From: Propionivibrio limicola
GTDB taxonomy: Bacteria; Pseudomonadota; Gammaproteobacteria; Burkholderiales; Rhodocyclaceae
Reading direction: 5' to 3'
Length of the DNA: 64,000 bases
NCBI RefSeq assembly: GCF_009469695.1
Contig: NZ_SSSR01000012.1
Span: 25,291-89,290, forward strand
Positions 1 to 12,276 of the stretch are shown here, piece after piece; position 1 is the stretch's first letter, and each line of letters opens with the position of its first letter. Made by a program: the position numbers and the translations under genes. The notes below the pieces were generated by a model. That model was not told the DNA's origin. It saw only the letters and a program-made list of their open reading frames with translations, and did not search any database.

Positions 1-117
1 ATGATGATCATGAATCCGCTCTCCGGCGGCGGGTTGGCCGGTCTGTTCAGCACCCACCCGGCGACCGAGGAACGCGTCGCCCGCCTGCGCGCGCTGGCGT
101 CCAGCTATCGCCGGTAA
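1..117 (+). CDS. htpX: Protease HtpX homologue, C-terminal end only
   Basis: The window opens inside a reading frame whose last 38 residues contain [20 protein letters not shown] and end ASSYRR. This is the typical C-terminus of HtpX, the inner-membrane M48-family zinc metalloprotease that degrades misfolded membrane proteins. The HExxH catalytic part and membrane helices lie upstream of the window, so the start is not visible. The stop codon overlaps the convergent nuclease gene tail-to-tail by 13 bases. Identification rests on the short conserved tail only. Confidence 0.75.
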   Translation: MMIMNPLSGGGLAGLFSTHPATEERVARLRALASSYRR

Positions 118-1067
118 GGTTTCGATGAACGGAACACACGGTTGAGAACATCGGCCAGGCGGTAGCCGGCTTCGGCAATGCGCCGGTTGGCGACCTCCCG
201 GCTATTCTCGAAAAAGGCAGCGTCGATGACGATTGCGGCTGCCTCTTCCGGCAAGTGCTCGTCCAGCTCCTTCGGATAAGCATGCTGGCGGGCCATCTGC
301 CAGCTCTCCTCGATCCAGCCTCTGGCCGACACGGAGCGTGGCGGTCGCGGATAAATCACCATCATCGCCCGACTCGCCTTGTCCAGTTGCTCGCCGCGCA
401 ACCAGGGCGGCCCGGGCAGGTCGTCCCAGAAGGTGTGGAGCGTCGTTTCCGGGTAGCGCGAGTTGAACGGGTTAACGATCCGCACCCGGTTACCGCCGGC
501 ATCCCAGATCCCTTTTTCCATTCTCCGTGTCAGCGTATGCAGAGGCTGATGGGCATCGCCGACGAGATGCAGGAGCCACGGCAAGGCATAGATCCGACTC
601 GCACGCGTCGATTTTTCCTCTTCGAGCAAATCAATGAGGACAGGGAGTTGCGTTTCAAGCTGCCCGGACATTGGTTTTTGCCGGGATGAGCCGTCGAACG
701 GGCGATTCACGTAGTGCCAGTGGCGCCGCCTTTCCATGTCCGGAAAGCCGGGCAAGGTTGTTGTCGGTGTTTCGCGGTCGGCGTCGTAGAAGCGCTTGTC
801 GTTGCGGATATCGTCGGCCCACGTCGAAGCCTCGATGAATACCGCACGATCCGCATCCGGGTCATCGACGCCTGATACCTTCGCGCGTTTACGCCAGCGT
901 TCGAACTCGGGATGGGCTTGCAACAATTGGCTGGATTCGGTACGCGCCGCGTTACTCATGTGCTCCCAGGCAATGCTGCCAATCAGCCGGTGACCGGCGG
1001 CATTCCACGCCAGCGCTTGCGCCGGCAGAAACGCGGCCAGCGCCACAATGAAAACTGTTGCGCGCAT
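105..1067 (-). CDS. S1/P1-type nuclease, secreted
   Basis: A 320-residue protein with an N-terminal signal peptide ([20 protein letters not shown]) followed directly by [10 protein letters not shown]. In the S1/P1 family (zinc-dependent single-strand nucleases related to phospholipase C) the mature N-terminal Trp and the next His bind zinc, which fits cleavage after ALA. Further metal-binding positions are visible in [23 protein letters not shown] and the GGN segment. It probably acts in the periplasm or outside the cell on single-stranded nucleic acid or for phosphate scavenging. The start at 1067 was chosen because it yields the signal peptide; the frame is open further upstream but that part looks unrelated. 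It lies 7 bases downstream of the transporter gene on the same strand, so the two may be cotranscribed. Confidence 0.85.
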   Translation of the reverse strand: MRATVFIVALAAFLPAQALAWNAAGHRLIGSIAWEHMSNAARTESSQLLQAHPEFERWRKRAKVSGVDDPDADRAVFIEASTWADDIRNDKRFYDADRETPTTTLPGFPDMERRRHWHYVNRPFDGSSRQKPMSGQLETQLPVLIDLLEEEKSTRASRIYALPWLLHLVGDAHQPLHTLTRRMEKGIWDAGGNRVRIVNPFNSRYPETTLHTFWDDLPGPPWLRGEQLDKASRAMMVIYPRPPRSVSARGWIEESWQMARQHAYPKELDEHLPEEAAAIVIDAAFFENSREVANRRIAEAGYRLADVLNRVFRSSKPYRR

Positions 1068-1074
1068 GCCAAAC

Positions 1075-1974
1075 CTAGCGGTCAAGTGCGATATCGCGGA
1101 GCGAAACGGGATCTTCGAGCGGCTCGAGATGCGTAATAACCGTCGTGCGCGGCAAGGCGGCACGGATGTCGCATTCGAGCTGTTCGGCCAGATCGTGGCC
1201 TCTTTTTACCGTCCACTGGCCGGGCACAAGGAGATGCAGTTCGACAAAGCGGCGCGCTCCCGATTCGCGCGTACGCAGAGCGTGATAGTCGATGCCCTGC
1301 GCCTGATAGCCGGCCAGCACAGCCGTCAGCACCGTATGGTCCTCCGGCGGCAGCGCCACGTCCATGAGGGCAGAGGCCGAGCGATGCACAAGTTTCCATC
1401 CGGTCCAGACGATGTTCGCGGCGACGAGGATCGCCAGCACCGGGTCGAGCCACAGCCAGCCGGTCGCGGCCACTGCCATGACACCAACAATGACGCCGAC
1501 CGACGTCCAGACATCGGTCATCAGGTGATGCGCGTCGGCTTCGAGCGTCATCGAACGATGTTTGCGCCCGGTAGAGAGCAGGATGCGCGCGGTAAATAGA
1601 TTGATCGCCGAGGCGATGACCGATACGGCAAGACCAACGCCCAACTGCTCGAGCGGTTGCGGATGCAGCAGGCGTTCGATGGCGGCAACGGCGATGGCAA
1701 TCGCGGCGACCAGGATGAGCAGCCCTTCAAAGCCGCTCGAAAAATACTCGGCCTTGCCATGTCCGTAGGCATGGTTTTCATCGGCCGGTTGCTCGGCGAT
1801 GGTCAGCATCGCCAGCGCCATCATGGCGCCGGCCAGATTCACGAAGGATTCGAGCGCATCGGAAAGCAGGCCGACCGAATCGGTTACCCACCAAGCGACC
1901 GCCTTCAATAGGATGGTCGCCAGTGCGGCAAAAATCGACAGCCAAGCGTAGCGTTTGAGCGAAGGTGTGGTCAT
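1075..1974 (-). CDS. Cation diffusion facilitator metal transporter, FieF-like
   Basis: A 299-residue inner-membrane protein of the CDF family, which exports divalent metals (Zn, Fe, Cd, Co) in exchange for protons. Several hydrophobic helices occupy the first 200 residues. The two Asp/His metal-site motifs are visible: [15 protein letters not shown] in helix 2 and [14 protein letters not shown] in helix 5, followed by the cytoplasmic ferredoxin-like domain ([18 protein letters not shown]). The start [11 protein letters not shown] at 1974 fits the family length; the frame continues upstream without homology. Metal specificity cannot be read from the sequence. Transcribed with the nuclease gene just downstream. 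Confidence 0.85.
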   Translation of the reverse strand: MTTPSLKRYAWLSIFAALATILLKAVAWWVTDSVGLLSDALESFVNLAGAMMALAMLTIAEQPADENHAYGHGKAEYFSSGFEGLLILVAAIAIAVAAIERLLHPQPLEQLGVGLAVSVIASAINLFTARILLSTGRKHRSMTLEADAHHLMTDVWTSVGVIVGVMAVAATGWLWLDPVLAILVAANIVWTGWKLVHRSASALMDVALPPEDHTVLTAVLAGYQAQGIDYHALRTRESGARRFVELHLLVPGQWTVKRGHDLAEQLECDIRAALPRTTVITHLEPLEDPVSLRDIALDR

Positions 1975-2103
1975 GGGCGCATTATGGCAGGTGAAATGGC
2001 AACAACAAACCGCCGAACTTTGATGTCGCGTGCCGGCCAGCGCCGGGATGGGTATGATTGAAGCTTGATAGACATAAATTCCCTTTCTTTGGAGTTCAAA
2101 CCA

Positions 2104-2949
2104 ATGACAACAAGCGATTTTCCTCTGGATGGCGACGAATTGATGGATTTTGCCGGGAAAATCGCGCAGTTGCCGCCGACCGAGGCGGAATGGGTCGAAC
2201 GCCTGTTCCAGGAATGTTTGCGCGCGCGCATCAGCGAAGGCGCGCTGCTGGCCGGGCAACCTGCAGTCAATGAACCGGAAATGCCGAGTACGAATATCGA
2301 TATGGAGTTGGCGCAGGCGGTACTCGATGCGTCTGAATGGCTGAAAACGCTGTGGAATGTCGGCTACATGGGGGCCGGCAGCTTTCCCGCGGCGCCGCGC
2401 TCCGATTTCCCGCAGATCGAGCTGGAGGATGTCCTCCAGTCATCGCTATTTGCCCGGATCCGGCAAGGCAAGCGTCCGCTGCCCTTCCCGCCACCGACCC
2501 GCAACGGTCTTCCCTGGCACGATCTCGTGGAAGGCCCGGGTGTTCCGCACGATGTGGCGGCGGAGATCGTTGATAACGAAGAAGGGCTGGCCATCGGCGC
2601 CATCATTGAAGGCTGCGCCGATTGGCGCGTGATCGAGAAAGTCGCCGGCGACGACGAGTACATCGTTCAGCATCGCGGCAAAGGGCCGTTGTACCGTTTA
2701 TGTATCGATCAGCCGCTGTCGGTCCTGTTTCGCGAGCAGCCGCGCTGGATGCGCCGCATCCGGTCGCAGGAACGCGCCGGCGTGCGCAGCTTCATGCTCG
2801 AATGGCCAAGGCCGGATGGCAGCCTGCGCGACGTGCCGCTGCGGGCGGCGACCTGGGAACGCGCCGAAGCCGAAGCGGGACACTGGATCGCTGCCAACAG
2901 CCCGGAAATGTACGGGCAGGTCAGCTTCGAGCGCGTCGAAGCCGACTGA
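2104..2949 (+). CDS. Conserved hypothetical protein, 281 aa
   Basis: Soluble acidic protein without signal peptide or membrane segment and with no motif I recognise. The start at 2104 ([14 protein letters not shown]) is preceded by a TTTGGAG ribosome binding site at a good distance; an in-frame ATG at 2065 is possible but lacks one. The middle part is rich in Pro/Arg ([14 protein letters not shown]) and the end is Trp/Arg rich. It is divergent from the metal transporter and convergent with murB. Coding potential is good (GC-rich third positions, no competing frame), so the gene looks real, but I assign no function. Confidence 0.7.
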   Translation: MTTSDFPLDGDELMDFAGKIAQLPPTEAEWVERLFQECLRARISEGALLAGQPAVNEPEMPSTNIDMELAQAVLDASEWLKTLWNVGYMGAGSFPAAPRSDFPQIELEDVLQSSLFARIRQGKRPLPFPPPTRNGLPWHDLVEGPGVPHDVAAEIVDNEEGLAIGAIIEGCADWRVIEKVAGDDEYIVQHRGKGPLYRLCIDQPLSVLFREQPRWMRRIRSQERAGVRSFMLEWPRPDGSLRDVPLRAATWERAEAEAGHWIAANSPEMYGQVSFERVEAD

Positions 2950-2958
2950 AGGCGGGCT

Positions 2959-4005
2959 TTACAGGAAAACCGGTTCCGGCGTCAGTTCGACGCCGAATTT
3001 CTCCTGCACATCGCGCTGTACGGCTTGCATCAGCGCTAACACATCGGCACCCGTCGCGCCACCGCGATTGACCAGCACCAATGCCTGCTTTTCGTACATA
3101 CCAACCGGCCCAAGATCCTTGCCCTTCCAGCCGGCCTGATCGATCAACCAGCCGGCGGCCAGTTTCACGCCACCGTCGGCCTGCGGGTAATGCGGCAGGT
3201 TCGGATACGCTGCCAGCAGTTGCTCCGCCGTCGCCGCCGCGACAACCGGGTTGTGGAAGAAGCTGCCGGTGTTTGGAATCTCGGCCGGGTCAGGCAGTTT
3301 GCTCTGGCGCACGGCAATCACGGCGTCGGCAATCTGGCGCGCATCCGCCTCTTCGATCGCCTGGGCCGCCAGTTCCTTGGCGATGTCGGCATAGCCGGTC
3401 AGCGGCTGCCAGTGTTTCGGCAGACGGAAAGTGACATCGGTGATGACGAAACGCCCGTCGAGGTGCCAGCCTTCCTGTTTGAAGACGCTGTCACGGTAGC
3501 CGAAGCGGCAGCCTGCGCGGTCGAAGCGCACACTCTCGCCACGCTGCATGTCAAAGGCGGTCAGCGCGTGGAAACGGTCGCCGGCTTCCAGCCCGTAGGC
3601 GCCGATGTTCTGGATCGGCGCCGCGCCGACGGTGCCGGGAATCAGCGACAGATTCTCCAGCCCCGGCCAGCCCTGCGCCAGCGTCCATTGCACGAAATCG
3701 TGCCAGTTCTCGCCGGCGCCGGCGCGCACGTACCACGCGTCAGCATCCTCGCCGACCAGCGCGCGGCCGGACATCGCCATGTGCAGCACGAGGCCGTCGA
3801 AGTCACCGGAGAGCACCAGATTGCTGCCGCCGCCCAGCACGAAGAAGCGGCAATCGCCGGGCGCATAGAAATCGGCCAGCGCGGCCAGCTGCTCGACTGA
3901 CGTGATCCGCGCGTACAGCGCTGCATGCGCCGGCAAACCCAGCGTGTTGCGCTTGGCCAGATTGGCCTCGCGCTCGACGAAATCAGGCAAATCCGCTGCG
4001 TGCAT
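2959..4005 (-). CDS. murB: UDP-N-acetylmuramate dehydrogenase MurB
   Basis: 348 residues, close to the 342 of E. coli type I MurB. The enzyme is a cytoplasmic FAD protein that reduces UDP-GlcNAc enolpyruvate to UDP-MurNAc with NADPH in peptidoglycan precursor synthesis. Visible signatures: the FAD-binding [28 protein letters not shown], the GSFFHNP segment with the catalytic Ser, and the terminal TPEPVFL with the catalytic Glu. The start MHAADLPDF at 4005 gives the normal N-terminus; a longer frame to 4056 overlaps metH and adds unrelated residues. It follows metH on the same strand with a 13-base gap, so the two may share a transcript. Confidence 0.95.
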   Translation of the reverse strand: MHAADLPDFVEREANLAKRNTLGLPAHAALYARITSVEQLAALADFYAPGDCRFFVLGGGSNLVLSGDFDGLVLHMAMSGRALVGEDADAWYVRAGAGENWHDFVQWTLAQGWPGLENLSLIPGTVGAAPIQNIGAYGLEAGDRFHALTAFDMQRGESVRFDRAGCRFGYRDSVFKQEGWHLDGRFVITDVTFRLPKHWQPLTGYADIAKELAAQAIEEADARQIADAVIAVRQSKLPDPAEIPNTGSFFHNPVVAAATAEQLLAAYPNLPHYPQADGGVKLAAGWLIDQAGWKGKDLGPVGMYEKQALVLVNRGGATGADVLALMQAVQRDVQEKFGVELTPEPVFL

Positions 4006-4018
4006 GCGGCCGTCTCGC

Positions 4019-7699
<3,681 letters not shown>

Positions 7700-7710
7700 G
7701 GAAAACCTCG

Positions 7711-7750
7711 AAAAGAAAAAACCCGTCCAGCATCGTCGGCGAACGGGTTT
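7711..7750 (-). terminator. Intrinsic terminator (attenuator) in the metH leader
   Basis: Read on the minus strand, an 8-bp perfect stem AAACCCGT/ACGGGTTT with a 16-base loop is followed by TTTTTTCTTTT and then, about 12 bases later, the metH start. A terminator placed between a promoter and its gene is the signature of transcription attenuation. It lies downstream of the SAM-II-like aptamer, so SAM binding would favour termination. Confidence 0.8.
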
Positions 7751-7767
7751 CGGCAAAGTCATCGAAT

Positions 7768-7830
7768 CACGCCCGCTTTAGCGAAATTTTTAATGCGCCC
7801 GCAAGCTGAACTTCAAATCGGCGCGGCTCC
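7768..7830 (-). promoter_or_regulatory. SAM-II (SAM-alpha type) riboswitch aptamer upstream of metH
   Basis: On the minus strand the leader contains, in the order expected for SAM-II: a stem strand GCGCC, the loop element GATTTG, GCTTGC, the pairing strand GGCGC, ATTAAA, and finally CGCTAAAG. These are the conserved blocks of this compact pseudoknot aptamer as I know them, and the two stem strands complement each other. SAM-II elements control methionine and SAM genes, mostly in alphaproteobacteria and some other proteobacteria, so metH is a fitting target. A covariance-model search was not possible here. Confidence 0.8.
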
Positions 7831-7854
7831 GGCCACAGGCCGGAAAGAGGCCCG

Positions 7855-7883
7855 AATCTACGCGCTAAGCCATTGATTGTCAA
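7855..7883 (-). promoter_or_regulatory. Sigma-70-type promoter of metH
   Basis: Minus-strand TTGACA (perfect -35 box, 7878-7883), a 17-base spacer and TAGATT (-10 box, four of six consensus bases, 7855-7860). Transcription would begin near 7848, about 20 bases before the riboswitch aptamer, giving a leader of about 150 nucleotides that ends at the metH start. Confidence 0.65.
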
Positions 7884-7959
7884 TCAGGAACCGGCTTTTC
7901 AACGATCAGCGGAAAGCAATGCTGTTTTGTCTGCGATGGACAGCAAAAGTTATCCCGGT

Positions 7960-8190
7960 TTGTTTACTAATAATCCTTTTAATAAAAGACTATAAAAATA
8001 AAGCAAGAAACAACTTTGTGGATAACTTCAAATTTTCATTTACGTACAAAGAGTTAGATCGAAAAACAGCCGTTATTTAAACTCTGTATCCGCCTGTGAA
8101 TGAATTTGGATAAGTTTTCCACAATCCAGCCTGTGGAAAAGAGCTCACTCTTTATCCACAGGGAATCCGGTGACTTATCCAAAGGCAGAA
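7960..8190. other. Candidate replication origin: AT-rich stretch with clustered DnaA boxes
   Basis: This is the only strongly AT-rich gap in the window. It contains two perfect DnaA boxes TTATCCACA (minus strand 8017-8025, plus strand 8152-8160). Five boxes differ by one base: 8105-8113 and 8132-8140 (minus), 8115-8123 and 8175-8183 (plus), and 8095-8103 (minus). To the left is an AT-rich segment of A/T runs (about 7964-8045) that could act as the unwinding element. This layout matches a chromosomal oriC; dnaA itself is not in the window, so the alternative is a DnaA-titration or regulatory cluster. The 508-base gap 7700-8207 holds this element plus the metH leader and no convincing gene. Confidence 0.55.
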
Positions 8191-8207
8191 AAAAGGCTTT
8201 GTGCGCG

Positions 8208-8699
8208 TTAGCCGCCCGAAACGGCAACGAAATTTGTACTGGTGCGAACGACGTGGCCGCTTTCGTCGAAATGCACGTTGAAAAAATGGGTGTAGCCGGC
8301 CTCCTCCTTCGTTTTCCAGTCCCAGACGTGTTCCTTCTTGAGCGAGAAGTAGAACTCATGGGCGGGCTTGCCGAGCAGGCGGCGGATTTGTTCGCGGGTC
8401 ATGCCTTCCCTGACGTTCGCGAAGTTTTCCTCGGTCAGGATTTGCCGCACTTCGCGCACGATCTTGTCCGGGCCGAAATCGATCATGTAATTGACGATGC
8501 CGTTCGGCGTGCGCGGGTATTCCCACGTCGTCGTGCCGTCGTTGTCCAGCCATTCTGTCGTCGGTGGCCCCATGATTTGATGCACTTCCTGCATCGTCGT
8601 CCGGCCGGGCCGGATCTTTTCCAGATTGACGCTGTCGCAGGCGGGCAGGACGGCGGCGAGCAGGCCGGAATACAGTCCGATGAGCAAACGTTTGAGCAT
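8208..8699 (-). CDS. BamE/SmpA-OmlA-like lipoprotein
   Basis: 163 residues beginning with a lipoprotein signal (MLKRLLIGLYSGLLAAVLPAC; lipobox LPAC, acylated Cys about residue 21). The body contains IRPGRTTMQEVHQIMGPP and a second related segment VREGMTREQIRRLLGKP, the GMTxxxVxxxLG pattern of the SmpA/OmlA (BamE) fold, here apparently twice. BamE is a small outer-membrane lipoprotein of the beta-barrel assembly machine. This protein is longer than a normal BamE and may be a paralogue rather than the Bam subunit. The start at 8699 has CAGGAG 10 bases upstream. It lies 19 bases after the ankyrin gene on the same strand, suggesting an operon. Confidence 0.75.
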   Translation of the reverse strand: MLKRLLIGLYSGLLAAVLPACDSVNLEKIRPGRTTMQEVHQIMGPPTTEWLDNDGTTTWEYPRTPNGIVNYMIDFGPDKIVREVRQILTEENFANVREGMTREQIRRLLGKPAHEFYFSLKKEHVWDWKTKEEAGYTHFFNVHFDESGHVVRTSTNFVAVSGG

Positions 8700-8718
8700 G
8701 GCGGTAGTCTCCTGACGC

Positions 8719-9834
8719 TTATTTCTGGGATTCGACGGCTTCATAGAGTTGCTGGCGCAGTTCCGTTGCCGGACGTCCTTCGGCCTCGGTCAGGCGGATT
8801 TGCCGCATCAGTTCGGCGATGCGTGCCCTTGTTGCCTGAACGTTTTTATCCGTCTTTTCCGCGACGGGTGGTTTTGTTGTCGTTGACCTCTTGCTGGCGA
8901 CGATTTCCGCCCGTTCGGCACCAGGCGTGCCACGTTTGGCGGTGATGACGATGCTGCGCGACTGAAACGGAATCGGCGCCGGGCGGCGTGCGTTGCGCTG
9001 GGCGATGGCGCGACCGCGGAAGTCGTCGATCGCCTTTTTGAGCTGCGCGCGCAAGTCCTCGCTCGGCTGACCGGCGGCTTCCGCTTCGCGGATCTTGCGC
9101 AGCAGTTCCTCTATTTCGCTCGGTGCCGAGGCCGAGCGCGTGGCGACGCCAAAGTCTTCCTTCGGCGCCTTAACGGCGATTTCAAACTCCTCGGGCGAGG
9201 AAATCATCTTGCCGAGCCGGTAATGGTCGTAACGCATGGACAGCGTCAGGGCGTTGTCCCCCCAGTCGTTTTTCGATTTTGTGTCAGCGCCTGATTCGAG
9301 GAGCAGCTTGGCCAGTTCCTCGCGGCCTTCGCGCGCGGCCATCATCAGCGGCGTCGAACCGTTCGGCGAGCGCGCATTGACGTTGGCGCCACGCTCGATC
9401 AGGTATTTCGCCAACTCGGTGTGCCCGTTGAAAACGGCGTAGTGCAGCGCGCCCCAGTAGTGGCCGTCGCGGTTGATCGCAGCGCCGTGCTCGAGCAACC
9501 ACTTGACGGCTTCCGCGTGGCCGTTCCAGGCCGCGAGTTGCAGCGGCTGTTCGCCGTTGTGGTTGGAACGGCGGGGATTGGCGCCGCGTGCGACGAAGAG
9601 CTCCATCAATTCGATGTTGCCGTTCCAGGCGGCGTTCATCAGGCCGGTGCCGATCTGGCTGCCCTGGAATTCGGGGTCGAGGCCCTCGTCGAGCCATTGC
9701 CGGACTTTTTTGACATCGCCCCGTTCGATGGCCCAGCTGAAGGCCACGGGATCGGGCAAGTCGGCCAGTGCCGTGCCGGCGAACAGGCAAAGCCCCAGGA
9801 ACAGAGCCTTGCCGCTTCTGGAAAGCGTACGCAT
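8719..9834 (-). CDS. Secreted ankyrin-repeat protein with coiled C-terminal region
   Basis: 371 residues with a signal peptide (MRTLSRSGKALFLGLCLFAG, cleavage after ALA). Five or so ankyrin repeats follow, seen as TGLMNAAWNGNIELMELFVARG, PLQLAAWNGHAEAVKWLLEHG, GALHYAVFNGHTELAKYLIERG and PLMMAAREGREELAKLLLESG; such repeats bind other proteins. The second half has two similar charged helical segments (EIEELLRKIREAEAAGQPSEDLR and RIAELMRQIRLTEAEGRPATELR) separated by a basic linker, so that part seems duplicated. The start at 9834 has AAGGAG nine bases upstream. It is likely periplasmic and cotranscribed with the BamE-like gene. Partner unknown. Confidence 0.8.
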   Translation of the reverse strand: MRTLSRSGKALFLGLCLFAGTALADLPDPVAFSWAIERGDVKKVRQWLDEGLDPEFQGSQIGTGLMNAAWNGNIELMELFVARGANPRRSNHNGEQPLQLAAWNGHAEAVKWLLEHGAAINRDGHYWGALHYAVFNGHTELAKYLIERGANVNARSPNGSTPLMMAAREGREELAKLLLESGADTKSKNDWGDNALTLSMRYDHYRLGKMISSPEEFEIAVKAPKEDFGVATRSASAPSEIEELLRKIREAEAAGQPSEDLRAQLKKAIDDFRGRAIAQRNARRPAPIPFQSRSIVITAKRGTPGAERAEIVASKRSTTTKPPVAEKTDKNVQATRARIAELMRQIRLTEAEGRPATELRQQLYEAVESQK

Positions 9835-9895
9835 CGTGAATACTCCTTGCTCGGCCGGAGGTGGAAATACATTCCGGCGGAAAAATTGGATTCTG

Positions 9896-10456
9896 ATGCA
9901 AAATACCCGACTCATGTCATCCCGTCTGATCCTCGCTTTTGCGCTTTCGTTCGTCGTGCATGGCGGCCTGCTGGCGCCGACCGTTCTGAAGCGCTTTCCG
10001 GATTCGCCGCCGCGACCGGCGTTGCGGGCCGAACTGCGTCTGCCGCCGAAGCCACCACTCGCCATGCCCGATCCGGCCGACGCCTTGTTGAAAAATACGC
10101 TGGAGGCGGAGAAAGCTGAAAAGATCGACGAGAGGCCGCCAGTCAGGCAGGTGCCTGCGGTAGCCGCCAAGCCCGTCAAGCGTGCAGCCCCCCAGCGGGA
10201 AGTCCGGGCGGCGCAGCGCAAAATTTCAGAGCATTTGTTTTATCCCCCCGAGGCGGTGGCCCGGGGGTTGGAGGGCGAGGTTCGGCTGATCGTTAAGCTG
10301 GGGGCTGACGGTGCCGTCGAGGATGTGCATGTCGGGGCCAGCAGCGGCTACCCGATCCTCGACAACGCAGCGATCAAGGCGGCCTACGCGATGGGCCGGC
10401 TGACCGGCGCCACGTCGCGCGAATTGATCCTGCCGGTGATCTTCCGCCTGCAGTAA
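9896..10456 (+). CDS. TonB C-terminal-domain (energy transducer) protein
   Basis: About 186 residues with one N-terminal membrane helix (LILAFALSFVVHGGLLAP), a Pro/Lys/Ala-rich periplasmic linker and a C-terminal TonB-like domain (YPPEAVARGLEGEVRLIVKLGADGAVEDVHV). This is the TonB plan: an inner-membrane anchor whose C-terminal domain contacts outer-membrane receptors. No exbB or exbD gene is adjacent, so it may be an orphan. Start choice is uncertain: 9896 has TTGGA at a good distance, and 9914 (MSSRLIL) is the alternative. It is divergent from the ankyrin gene, with only about 60 bases between them. Confidence 0.75.
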   Translation: MQNTRLMSSRLILAFALSFVVHGGLLAPTVLKRFPDSPPRPALRAELRLPPKPPLAMPDPADALLKNTLEAEKAEKIDERPPVRQVPAVAAKPVKRAAPQREVRAAQRKISEHLFYPPEAVARGLEGEVRLIVKLGADGAVEDVHVGASSGYPILDNAAIKAAYAMGRLTGATSRELILPVIFRLQ

Positions 10457-10459
10457 GGC

Positions 10460-11221
10460 TTACTTGCGGCGGAAGACGAGATCCCAGACGCCGTGCCCGA
10501 GGCGGATGCCGCGCTGCTCGAACTTGGTCAGCGGCCGGTAGTCGGGGCGTGGCGCAAAGCCACCGGTTGCCGCGTCGGCCGTGTTTTGCAACGCCGGCTC
10601 GGCCGAGAGCACTTCCAGCATCTGCTCGGCGTAGTTTTCCCAGTCGGTCGCGCAGTGGATATAGCCGCCCGGCTTGAGTCGGCTGGCCAGCATCGCCACG
10701 AGCGGCGGCTGGATCAGGCGGCGCTTGTGATGGCGCGCCTTCGGCCACGGATCGGGAAAGAAGATATGCACGCCGTCGAGCGATCCCGGCACGATCATGT
10801 CGCGCAGCACTTCGACCGCGTCGTGCTGGATGATGCGCTGGTTGGCCAGCCCCTTCTCGGCGATCAGCTTGCACAGGCTGCCGACACCCGGCGTATGCAC
10901 TTCGACGCCGATGTAGTCGTTTTGCGGGTTGGTCTCGGCGATCGTCGCCGAGGTCTCGCCCATGCCGAAGCCGATTTCGAGAATATGCGGCGCGCTACGT
11001 CCGAACACGGCGTCGAGATCGAGCGGCGAGGCGGCATAGGGGATGCCGATCTTCGCCATCATCTCGTCGTAGTAGCGCTGCTGGGCGTTCGAGACGCGGC
11101 CCTGACGCAGCACGAAGCTGCGGATGTGGCCGGCGCGGCCGGCCGTGTAGACGCCTTCCGGCGTCTCCTGATTTTCCTGCTTGGTTTCTTCGCTCAAGAC
11201 GGTCTCGCTAATCTGGCTCAC
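10460..11221 (-). CDS. trmB: tRNA (guanine-N7-)-methyltransferase TrmB
   Basis: 253 residues. TrmB makes m7G46 in the tRNA variable loop with SAM. The Rossmann-fold SAM motif appears as [13 protein letters not shown], followed by [11 protein letters not shown], the family signature [16 protein letters not shown] and the C-terminal TKFEQRG. The start is a GTG at 11221, which overlaps the thiG stop codon in a GTGA arrangement and so implies translational coupling. The frame is open much further upstream, but only as a shadow of thiG. Compared with E. coli TrmB it has a slightly longer charged N-terminus. Confidence 0.93.
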   Translation of the reverse strand: MSQISETVLSEETKQENQETPEGVYTAGRAGHIRSFVLRQGRVSNAQQRYYDEMMAKIGIPYAASPLDLDAVFGRSAPHILEIGFGMGETSATIAETNPQNDYIGVEVHTPGVGSLCKLIAEKGLANQRIIQHDAVEVLRDMIVPGSLDGVHIFFPDPWPKARHHKRRLIQPPLVAMLASRLKPGGYIHCATDWENYAEQMLEVLSAEPALQNTADAATGGFAPRPDYRPLTKFEQRGIRLGHGVWDLVFRRK

Positions 11222-12012
11222 GAACCGATCAGGCCGGTCGTCGGCGACGACGGGTCGGCCGAGTAGTACTTGCGCGGCATGCGTCCGGCGAGGAAGGCTT
11301 CGCGGCCGGCTTCGACCGCCTTCTTCATGGCGCTGCCCATCAGCACCGGGTTCTTGGCGTGGGCGATGGCGGTGTTCATCAGGATGCCGTCGCAGCCGAG
11401 TTCCATGGCGATCGTGGCGTCCGACGCCGTACCGACGCCGGCATCGACGAGGACCGGCACCTTGAGGCTGTCGATGATCAGGCGCAGGTTCCACGGATTG
11501 ACGATGCCCATGCCGGAACCGATCAGCGAAGCGAGTGGCATCACCGCCACGCAACCAATGTCCTCAAGCATCTTGGCCTGGATCGGGTCGTCCGAGCAGT
11601 ACACCATCACGTCGAAACCGTCCTTGACCAGCACTTCGGCGGCCTTTAGCGTTTCCGGCATGTTCGGGAAGAGGTTGGTCGGATCGCCGAGCACTTCGAG
11701 CTTGCACAGCGAATGGCCGTCGAGCAGTTCGCGGCCGAGGCGCAGCGTGCGGATGGCATCCTCCGCCGTGTAGCAGCCGGCGGTGTTCGGCAGGATGGTG
11801 AATTGCGACGGCGGCAGCGCGTCGAGCAGGTTCGGCTCGCCCGGATTCTGGCCGATATTGACGCGGCGGATGGCGACGGTGACGATCTCGGCGCCCGAGG
11901 CGTCGATGGCCGCGCGCGTTTCGGCGAAATCCTTGTACTTGCCGGTGCCGACCAGCAGGCGCGAACGGTAGGTCTTGCCTGCAATGGTCAGGCTGTGCAT
12001 TTGATTGTCCAT
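11218..12012 (-). CDS. thiG: Thiazole synthase ThiG
   Basis: 264 residues, TIM-barrel enzyme that condenses 1-deoxyxylulose 5-phosphate, dehydroglycine and ThiS thiocarboxylate into the thiazole phosphate of thiamine. The Schiff-base Lys is recognisable in LCKLEVLGD. Phosphate-binding loops appear as [12 protein letters not shown] and [13 protein letters not shown], with [14 protein letters not shown] near the end. It lies 21 bases after thiS and overlaps trmB by four bases, so thiS-thiG-trmB form an operon. No TPP riboswitch stands in front of this operon, unlike thiC at 29 kb. Confidence 0.96.
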   Translation of the reverse strand: MDNQMHSLTIAGKTYRSRLLVGTGKYKDFAETRAAIDASGAEIVTVAIRRVNIGQNPGEPNLLDALPPSQFTILPNTAGCYTAEDAIRTLRLGRELLDGHSLCKLEVLGDPTNLFPNMPETLKAAEVLVKDGFDVMVYCSDDPIQAKMLEDIGCVAVMPLASLIGSGMGIVNPWNLRLIIDSLKVPVLVDAGVGTASDATIAMELGCDGILMNTAIAHAKNPVLMGSAMKKAVEAGREAFLAGRMPRKYYSADPSSPTTGLIGS

Positions 12013-12033
12013 GACATCTCCAGAAAATAGTGC

Positions 12034-12234
12034 TTAGCCGCCGCCAACGGCGACGACGATTTCGAGTCTGTCGCCGTCCGCCAGCGTGACTTCCGCATGG
12101 CGGCCGCGCGGCACGATTTCGCCGTTGCGTTCGACCGCAATGCGCTTGCCCGTATAGCCGAGTGTTTCAACCAGAGCCGCCACCGTCAGGGGCGAGGGGA
12201 ATTGGCGTGTTTCGCCGTTGAGTGATATTTCCAT
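12034..12234 (-). CDS. thiS: Sulfur carrier protein ThiS
   Basis: 66 residues with the ubiquitin-like fold of ThiS and the obligatory C-terminal Gly-Gly (VVAVGGG) that is adenylated and turned into a thiocarboxylate. The N-terminus [12 protein letters not shown] is typical. It delivers sulfur to ThiG, the next gene. The start at 12234 gives the normal length; a longer frame to 12270 is not needed. The 42-base gap to the upstream GTPase gene contains an imperfect GC-rich palindrome but no clear terminator. Confidence 0.93.
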   Translation of the reverse strand: MEISLNGETRQFPSPLTVAALVETLGYTGKRIAVERNGEIVPRGRHAEVTLADGDRLEIVVAVGGG

Positions 12235-12276
12235 GGGGCGCGATTTTATCACGCCCGCCGCACGGGCCAATTTCGC

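Noticed and set aside
7768..7830. SAH or cobalamin riboswitch as alternative for the metH leader
   Set aside because: The conserved cores of these classes are not found, while the SAM-II blocks are all present in order.
7877..8080. 67-residue plus-strand ORF (MSIRNRLFNDQRK...)
   Set aside because: It lies inside the AT-rich DnaA-box region, has no ribosome site or recognisable domain, and its composition follows the AT-rich DNA. Treated as non-coding.
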